Origin: an uncultured Ilumatobacter sp.
Lineage (GTDB): Bacteria > Actinomycetota > Acidimicrobiia > Acidimicrobiales > Ilumatobacteraceae
Direction: 5' to 3'
Assembly: GCA_938049325.1 (NCBI GenBank)
Contig: CALICC010000293.1
Span: 1-12,762 of the forward strand
Length of the DNA stretch: 12,762 bases
This document shows positions 8,111 through 12,762 of the stretch, in pieces; the first letter of the stretch is position 1; each line of letters begins with the position of its first letter. The position numbers and the translations under genes were made by a program. The notes under the pieces were generated by a model. That model made no database searches. It was not told the origin of the DNA and saw nothing but the letters and a program-made list of their open reading frames with translations.

Positions 8111-8248
8111 GACTTACGCCCCCTGCTCACCCGCCCGCGCCGACCGCCTGGCGAGCGCAGGCAGGCGCCATGTCGCCGAGCGTGCGGGTGACGCGCAGCT
8201 GTAACGCGTCGAGGTCAACGTGGACATCAGACCAACCGAGGAGAACTG
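8111..8248. promoter_or_regulatory. Divergent promoter region between STAND regulator and NTF2-like gene
   Basis: This 138-base gap separates the regulator from the plus-strand gene group. It contains GCCTG-N7-CAGGC (8146-8162), a better dyad at 8190-8210, and the Shine-Dalgarno GAGGAG (8238-8243) of the NTF2-like gene. I could not pick out a clear -35/-10 pair or the heptameric direct repeats often bound by SARP regulators. Confidence 0.5.
8190..8210. promoter_or_regulatory. Candidate operator, GACGCG-N9-CGCGTC inverted repeat
   Basis: Perfect 6-base arms flank a 9-base spacer (21 bases in all), 39-59 bases upstream of the NTF2-like start, where an activator or repressor of the plus-strand genes could bind. 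Which protein binds, if any, is unknown. GC-rich DNA makes chance dyads common. Confidence 0.35.
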
Positions 8249-8725
8249 ATGACCACCACCACCACCGCCGCCCCGACACTGCCGACCGACCCGTCGCCGC
8301 TCGACCGAATCGTCGGCTTCTATCAAACGGTCTTCACGGGCCAACTCGACGAGTCGCCCGAGCACAAGACGATGGTGAAGGAACTGATCGAGGAGGCCTT
8401 CACGACGGGATATACCTACAACGGCAAGCCGATGGCTCCCGATGCGCTGGTGGCCTGGCGCGAGTCGTTGCTCGAACGGTTCCCGCAGATGGTGTTCAGA
8501 GTGCACGACATCCTCAGTGGCCCGGTCAGTGTCAAGAGTGGGAGCCCGGTGTCCGGTGTCGCCATGCGCTGGGCGATCGACACCATCGACACGGCTGGAA
8601 CGCATTGGCGAATTGACGGGATGAGTCTGTTGTCGATCGAGGGCGGCAAGGCCGCCTCGAACGTTCAGCTCGGTGATGCCACCGATGGCTGGTATCGCGT
8701 GCCGGGAGCAAACGATGATGCGTGA
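8249..8725 (+). CDS. SnoaL/NTF2-like small protein
   Basis: This 158-residue protein has an NTF2-like alpha+beta cone fold, judged from its pattern. After a flexible Thr/Ala/Pro-rich start (MTTTTTAAPT, coded by five ACC triplets), the N-terminal helix PLDRIVGFYQTVFTG leads to LVAWRESLLERFPQMVFRVHDIL. The paired strands VAMRWAIDTID and HWRIDGMSLLSIEGGKAASNVQ follow, typical of SnoaL-like proteins. Members include polyketide cyclases, isomerases, limonene-epoxide-hydrolase relatives and non-catalytic binding proteins, so no reaction can be named. No signal peptide is visible and it should be cytosolic. GAGGAG (8238-8243) lies five bases before the ATG, a strong ribosome site. It is the first gene of the plus-strand group divergent from the STAND regulator. 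An 87-base gap separates it from the haem-protein gene, so co-transcription is likely but not proven. Confidence 0.75.
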   Translation: MTTTTTAAPTLPTDPSPLDRIVGFYQTVFTGQLDESPEHKTMVKELIEEAFTTGYTYNGKPMAPDALVAWRESLLERFPQMVFRVHDILSGPVSVKSGSPVSGVAMRWAIDTIDTAGTHWRIDGMSLLSIEGGKAASNVQLGDATDGWYRVPGANDDA

Positions 8726-8812
8726 CGCGACAGTCGAACGCCCTCGCTCCCTCCCTGGCATGCGGACAATCATGGCCCATCGTCAGCGATCGGACCGACA
8801 GGAAGTCGCGGC

Positions 8813-10327
8813 GTGAAGCGAGCGTCGAGGACGGCCAGCACTCGCACGACGAGCTTCGAGCGCTGGTCATACGGCGCGATCGCGCTGCTCGTATCAGCGG
8901 TGTTCATCGTCGAGGCGTGCGCCTCGGATGGGGCGACGAGCACGGCAGTGGAGCGGTTCCCACATGAGTTTCCCGATGCAGGCTTTGTCCCGACTCCCGC
9001 CGAGTACTGCCCGACGCCAGCCGAGTCCTGCGGCCCGCTCTTCGAGCTCAGCCAGGACTACCCCTCGGAGCTGCCCGGCGATGAAGAACTCCCGGATTTT
9101 CTCGATCTCGACTTCTCGGCGGGAGAGGACGCAGCTGTCGCCTATCTCGAAGCCGTGCGTGACTACGCCTTCGAAGGAAACGAAGAGATCGACTTCCGCG
9201 TCGAGCACAACGAACAACGGAACTGGTATCACATGCCGTGGCAGCACTACGGACCCAACGGTCGTGAAGGAATCCATGGGTTGACTCGCGAGGCGGTCGC
9301 CCAACCGCAACAACTCGCCAACATCCAGACAGCTGACCTCCCGGCGAACGTGAAGACCGAGGGCCAGTTCTCGACCTACGCCATTGGCTTCTACAACGCG
9401 TTCGGCGGCTACTCGATCGGCCAGTCATGGGCAGACCCCAACAATCCGCAAGCGGGCAACGTCTTTCCCGAAGGCACCGTGATCTTCAAGTTGCTGTTCA
9501 CCGAAGCCGGCGAGGAGAACGGGGTGGGCTACCTCGCCAACCCCACGCAATGGCCTGCATACGTGTACAAGCACGACCTGACGAAGTGGAAGGTCGGGAC
9601 GGAGCCAGCCGACGCTCCGCGTGAGGTGCGCCAACTGAACCTCATTCAGATGGACATCATGGTGCGCGACGATCGCACGCTCGAAACAAGTGGAACCGGC
9701 TGGGTGTTCGGCACATTTCTGTACAACGGCACCGTCGACAGTTCGGCTCGATATCGGAACCTGATCCCGCTCGGCTTGCAGTGGGGCGACGATCCCGACC
9801 TCACCGACCCCGCCGAGAACTTCGAGAACAAGTTCAACTTCCCGCTCCGCGCTGCTTGGGACGAACCCAACGTGATCAACAACCTGCTGCAAGAGACGAT
9901 CATCAATTCGTCCTCCGACGTTCCGCACACCCACCTCGGATGGGGTTCTCGGTTGACGGGACCGGTCGACTTCTACCAGTCGTCGTGCCAGTCGTGCCAC
10001 ACGACTGCGCAGTGGCCGGTCGAGTCGCAGCTGAGCCCGGCGTTCTCTCCGGACAGCAAGGAACCAGCGTTCGGTCCCAGTGGCTCCGCCTGGAACAGAT
10101 GGTTCCAGAACTTGCCACTCGGTGAAGCCTTCGATGAGGGTGCGGAAACCACCGACAACGTCCTGCAGCTACAGATCTCGATCAAGAACTTCTACGAAGC
10201 GAAGTCGGCTCAGGACGGTGGCGTCTTCCTCGTCGACGGATTCCCCAACGGCGTCAACACCGGTCAAGTCGATCCAGACGACCTCCACACGAGGGACCTC
10301 GGCGTGCCGATTCCGGGGGGTAACTAA
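8813..10327 (+). CDS. Exported CxxCH monohaem cytochrome-like protein, possible lipoprotein
   Basis: This 504-residue protein has a basic N-terminus, a hydrophobic stretch at about residues 20-34, and FIVEAC ending at C36. This makes a signal peptide with an imperfect lipobox (Glu before Ala is unusual). SCQSCHTTAQW contains one CxxCH haem c motif (C392, C395, H396). Two more cysteines, C66 and C73, may form a disulfide. Conserved-looking blocks rich in W, Y and H, such as NWYHMPWQHYGPNGREGIHG (137-156) and IGFYNAFGGYSIGQSW (191-206), recall large bacterial proteins annotated only as cytochrome c family proteins, whose function I do not know. Haem c attachment happens outside the membrane, consistent with export. 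The GTG at 8813 has AGGAAG (8800-8805) seven bases upstream. Its TAA overlaps the ATG of the DNase II gene (TAATG), a sign of coupled translation. Methionine or histidine distal haem ligands could not be assigned. Confidence 0.8.
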   Translation: MKRASRTASTRTTSFERWSYGAIALLVSAVFIVEACASDGATSTAVERFPHEFPDAGFVPTPAEYCPTPAESCGPLFELSQDYPSELPGDEELPDFLDLDFSAGEDAAVAYLEAVRDYAFEGNEEIDFRVEHNEQRNWYHMPWQHYGPNGREGIHGLTREAVAQPQQLANIQTADLPANVKTEGQFSTYAIGFYNAFGGYSIGQSWADPNNPQAGNVFPEGTVIFKLLFTEAGEENGVGYLANPTQWPAYVYKHDLTKWKVGTEPADAPREVRQLNLIQMDIMVRDDRTLETSGTGWVFGTFLYNGTVDSSARYRNLIPLGLQWGDDPDLTDPAENFENKFNFPLRAAWDEPNVINNLLQETIINSSSDVPHTHLGWGSRLTGPVDFYQSSCQSCHTTAQWPVESQLSPAFSPDSKEPAFGPSGSAWNRWFQNLPLGEAFDEGAETTDNVLQLQISIKNFYEAKSAQDGGVFLVDGFPNGVNTGQVDPDDLHTRDLGVPIPGGN

Positions 10328-11601
10328 TGGCCGCAGCACCCAAGAAGGCAACTCGCACGGGAGCGGGCACGGCCGGGCGCACTCGAAAGGCTGCTCCCGC
10401 GCCGCTGCTCTCGTCTCGCCCGAAGCGCCCGGTCGACTGGCTCTTCCTCTTCAAGTTCAACGCAGCGGAGGACCCCGGCGATCCGGCTGCGCTCGGCGAT
10501 CACGGAATCTTCGATGCCCAGGGCATCAAGAAGCCGAGCTACGACGAAGACGGCAAGGCGTTCTCCCAGCACTACCTGCACGCAAGCTCGTCGAACCCGA
10601 AGTTGGCGTTCGAAACAAGCCGTAGTGCCCTTGGAGTCAGCAAGAACGACCCCCTTGGCGCCACCTTCGCTCAGGTGTACTTCGCCAAGAAGGCGCCGTA
10701 CTTCGTCATCTGGAACGATCAGTTCTACAACGACCCGCTCGAGACGGCGTTCTCCCCCTGGGGTCACTCAAAGGGAATGCTCGTCTGGAACGACGACGGT
10801 GAGGGTTTCGTGCTGCAGGTCAGCACGCCATCGTGGCCTGGGGCCGGCAACATCGCCCACCCCCGACAGACCGACGGCAACACGCTGGGTTTCGTACGTG
10901 ACGACGATGTCGAGGTGAGTCAACACTTCTTCTCGCTCGCTCTGGACAAGAACGGTGTGCTCGATGTCCTGGCGGGGCTGCACACAGCCAGTGTCCGAAC
11001 TGACCCGACGAACCCTCAGATCGTCAACAACGGCGGCCCCGCACCGATACGAACTCTCGTGACTCACCTCGGACAGCAGAGCGAAACCGTCGATGTGGTC
11101 GACGTGACGATGTCGAGTGGCGCCCGCCTCATTGCCAAGCCGTCGGCGCTGCACGTCGCTCCGTGGCAACTCGTCTCGGCACAGCTCGGTGGGGTCGACC
11201 TACGCGTCGCCAGTTGGTGGGAGCAGCCGGAGATCCCCTCGACGACCAGGAAGTCAGCACTCCCGAAGTGTTGGCCTGATTCCCTTGCGAAGATGAAGCC
11301 GGGCGCCGTGCAGATCGCCACGACCGGAACGTGGCCCATTGGCGCGAAGACGCCAAATCTTGGCCTCGTCGGTGGACTCGGGAACCAGTACAACCACGCC
11401 AAGATCGGTGTGAGTACGAGCGGAACGACACCGCTGTCGATCTTCGGCGATATGAACCAGCAAGGCAGCCTCGGCGACGGCAAGGTGCCGTGCTCGGCGA
11501 GTCAGAACGGCCGGGGCGGCCTCTTCTTCGTGATGTCCGATCCCGACCTTCACGATGACCTCACAGGGCTGCTCCGCGGAGCCTCTGCGCCGGTGAAGTG
11601 A
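10327..11601 (+). CDS. Deoxyribonuclease II family nuclease (bacterial)
   Basis: This 424-residue protein aligns by eye along its length with animal DNase II. Shared elements are PVDWLFLFKF (residues 35-44, animal PVDWFVVYKLP), WGHSKGMLVW (145-154, animal RGHTKGVLL), NHAKIGVS (356-363, animal DHSKW) and FGDMNQQG (373-380, animal GDMNRNQG). The two HxK motifs (H147/K149 and H357/K359) build one phospholipase-D-like active site. The family cuts double-stranded DNA without metal ions, leaving 3'-phosphates, usually best at acid pH. A bacterial member from Burkholderia has a known structure. Only two cysteines are present (C315, C389), so the disulfides of the lysosomal enzymes are missing. The domain begins at about residue 34, after a Lys/Arg/Ala-rich tail and no signal peptide. 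No alternative ATG, GTG or TTG exists before the domain. The start overlaps the upstream stop, with a G-run (10315-10320) as probable ribosome site. Activity is inferred from intact motifs. Confidence 0.92.
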   Translation: MAAAPKKATRTGAGTAGRTRKAAPAPLLSSRPKRPVDWLFLFKFNAAEDPGDPAALGDHGIFDAQGIKKPSYDEDGKAFSQHYLHASSSNPKLAFETSRSALGVSKNDPLGATFAQVYFAKKAPYFVIWNDQFYNDPLETAFSPWGHSKGMLVWNDDGEGFVLQVSTPSWPGAGNIAHPRQTDGNTLGFVRDDDVEVSQHFFSLALDKNGVLDVLAGLHTASVRTDPTNPQIVNNGGPAPIRTLVTHLGQQSETVDVVDVTMSSGARLIAKPSALHVAPWQLVSAQLGGVDLRVASWWEQPEIPSTTRKSALPKCWPDSLAKMKPGAVQIATTGTWPIGAKTPNLGLVGGLGNQYNHAKIGVSTSGTTPLSIFGDMNQQGSLGDGKVPCSASQNGRGGLFFVMSDPDLHDDLTGLLRGASAPVK

Positions 11602-11608
11602 CATCGCC

Positions 11609-11640
11609 GCCCGAACGACTCGTGCCGCGGGTCGGCGGGC
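11609..11640. terminator. Possible bidirectional terminator between convergent genes (weak)
   Basis: GCCCG (11609-11613) can pair with CGGGC (11636-11640), with further broken GC pairing inside, in the 77-base space between the DNase II stop and the convergent GcvT-type stop. There is no T-run in either direction. A factor-independent role is uncertain. Confidence 0.25.
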
Positions 11641-11678
11641 GCATCGCCTGAGTATGGGCAGGGCTGACCTCGCTCGCG

Positions 11679-12761
11679 TCAACTGCGCATGCGGGTGCCG
11701 GTCGGGTCGAACGGCGCCTCGTCGAGACGCACGGCAGGTCGCATCACACCGACGACCTCGATCTCCCAGGGGCCGTCACTGGTGGCGTGCTCGATCGGCA
11801 CGTAGCCCATCGCGATCGACAGCTGGCTGTCATGCGCATAGCCGCCCGAAGTGATCCACCCCACGACCGTCTTGCCGTCGGGGCCGTCGAGCCAGATCGG
11901 TTCGTTGCCGATGCAGTCGGCCGCGTCGGCACCGACGCCGGCATCCATCGAGAACAACACCAACTTGCGCTGCGGGCCGGCATCCTTGGCGGCAGCGGCA
12001 GCGTCGCGGCCGACGAAATCCTTGCCGAGCTTGACCATCCAACCCAGGTTCGCTTCGTAGGGGTCATAGATCGGCCGGTACTCCGTGCCCCACGATCCCC
12101 ACCCCTTGTCGAGTCGCATCGAGTCGAGGGCCCGAGACCCGAACGGGCGAATGCCGTGGTCGTCTCCGGCTGCCATGAGCGCGTCGAACAGTTGCTGCTG
12201 GTAGCTCGCCGCGCACCAGATCTCATAGCCGAGATCACCGGTGAAGGTGACCCGGCCGACCATGCACGACACGCTGCCCACCCACGTCTGACGGAAGTCG
12301 AGGAAGCTGAACGCGTCGTTCGAGACATCGAAGTCGGTGAGCCCGTCGAGCACGGCGCGCGCGTTCGGGCCGGCGATCGACAACCCCGTCAGCTCGTTGC
12401 CGCACACGCGCAGTTGCACACCGGACACGCCGAGCAGCTCCTGGCGGAACCAACGCTCGTGGTAGTCCTGCGCCGGGCCCGATCCGAAGATCATGAACCG
12501 TTCGTCGCGGAGCGCATCGGCCACACAGCCCACCGTGAAGTCACCGATGATCTTGCCGTTGCGGTTCAACATCGGTGTCAGCACCAAGCGACCGGCGGGC
12601 GGCATGTGGTTCGCCAGCAACCCGTCGAGCCACGCTCGAGCGCCTGCACCGGCGATCTCGTACTTCGCGTAGCCCGTCGTCTCGAACAGCCCGACGCCAG
12701 AGCGCACTGCGGCCACCTCATCGGCGACCACATCGAACGCATTCGACCGGCGGAACGTCAC
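11679..12761 (-). CDS. GcvT-type aminomethyltransferase domain of a dimethylglycine/sarcosine dehydrogenase-like protein (5' partial)
   Basis: The reading frame runs off the right edge. Its first complete codon in the window is GTG, but the residues there (VTFRRSNAFDVVADEV) match the junction into the folate domain of dimethylglycine and sarcosine dehydrogenases, so it is probably internal. About 360 residues are visible. Numbered from that codon, VGLFETTGYAKYEIAG (23-38) and LTPMLNRNGKIIGDFTV (61-77) form the T-protein core, with D74 at the catalytic Asp position of the family. FTGDLGYEIW carries the folate-contact Glu, and ALDSMRLDKGWGSWGTEY and the ending RMRS are typical of the fused enzymes. 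Family members pass the methyl group removed from N-methylglycines to tetrahydrofolate as 5,10-methylene-THF. The missing N-terminal half should be an FAD domain if it is a fusion. It is on the opposite strand from the other amine genes, 7 kb away. Confidence 0.9.
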   Translation of the reverse strand: MTFRRSNAFDVVADEVAAVRSGVGLFETTGYAKYEIAGAGARAWLDGLLANHMPPAGRLVLTPMLNRNGKIIGDFTVGCVADALRDERFMIFGSGPAQDYHERWFRQELLGVSGVQLRVCGNELTGLSIAGPNARAVLDGLTDFDVSNDAFSFLDFRQTWVGSVSCMVGRVTFTGDLGYEIWCAASYQQQLFDALMAAGDDHGIRPFGSRALDSMRLDKGWGSWGTEYRPIYDPYEANLGWMVKLGKDFVGRDAAAAAKDAGPQRKLVLFSMDAGVGADAADCIGNEPIWLDGPDGKTVVGWITSGGYAHDSQLSIAMGYVPIEHATSDGPWEIEVVGVMRPAVRLDEAPFDPTGTRMRS

Positions 12762-12762
12762 C

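Noticed and set aside
8252..8266. Five ACC triplets after the NTF2-like start as a phase-variable repeat
   Set aside because: Triplet changes would not shift the frame, and poly-Thr starts are common in GC-rich actinomycetes. The repeat is too short to be notable.
10327..11601. DNase II as a toxin with a neighbouring immunity protein
   Set aside because: The enzyme has no toxin-delivery domain, and neither neighbour looks like a small immunity protein. The NTF2-like gene is upstream and separated by the haem-protein gene.
12759..12761. GTG at the right edge as the true start of the GcvT-type gene
   Set aside because: The residues there match the interior of dimethylglycine/sarcosine dehydrogenases just before the folate domain, and the frame stays open to the edge.
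1..12762. tRNA, rRNA, CRISPR array, insertion sequence or riboswitch
   Set aside because: I looked for cloverleaf ends, spaced direct repeats, transposase motifs and long structured leaders and found none. All gaps between genes are under 140 bases.

Overview
The window is high-GC DNA with dense genes, frequent GTG starts, a SARP/AfsR-type giant regulator and an MBL-Rieske protein of a type I know from mycobacteria and related Actinomycetota. This points to an actinomycete. The mix of Rieske oxygenase, DAO-family and GcvT-type amine demethylation genes would suit a free-living, perhaps Acidimicrobiia-like, member, but that finer placement is an inference. No tRNA, rRNA, CRISPR array or insertion sequence was seen.

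Left part (1-4576): the 3' part of an MBL-fold/Rieske protein resembling the UDP-MurNAc hydroxylase NamH is followed after 3 bases by a Rieske non-haem iron oxygenase of the quaternary-amine (CntA/GbcA-like) type. A LysR-type regulator reads against them and is divergent from a DAO-family flavoprotein of the sarcosine/dimethylglycine oxidase type. The LysR/flavoprotein intergenic space carries two T-N11-A dyads. Far right (11679 to the window edge): the C-terminal GcvT (folate-binding) part of a dimethylglycine/sarcosine dehydrogenase-like protein, on the minus strand. Together these look like genes for oxidative N-demethylation of betaine-like compounds.

Middle part (4643-11601): a different kind of module. 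A 1155-residue minus-strand regulator (winged helix - BTAD - degenerate class III cyclase domain - NB-ARC/STAND ATPase - helical repeats) is divergent from three plus-strand genes. These encode an NTF2/SnoaL-like protein, a predicted exported protein with one CxxCH haem-binding motif, and a bacterial deoxyribonuclease II homologue with both HxK motifs. The last two overlap at TAATG and are almost certainly co-translated. The DNase II has no signal peptide but carries a Lys/Arg/Ala-rich N-terminal tail, while its partner is predicted to be exported.

The most unusual content is this cytochrome-like protein/DNase II pair beside a multidomain STAND regulator with a catalytically dead cyclase domain. 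I know of no described system with this composition. A functional link among the four genes is inferred from layout only.
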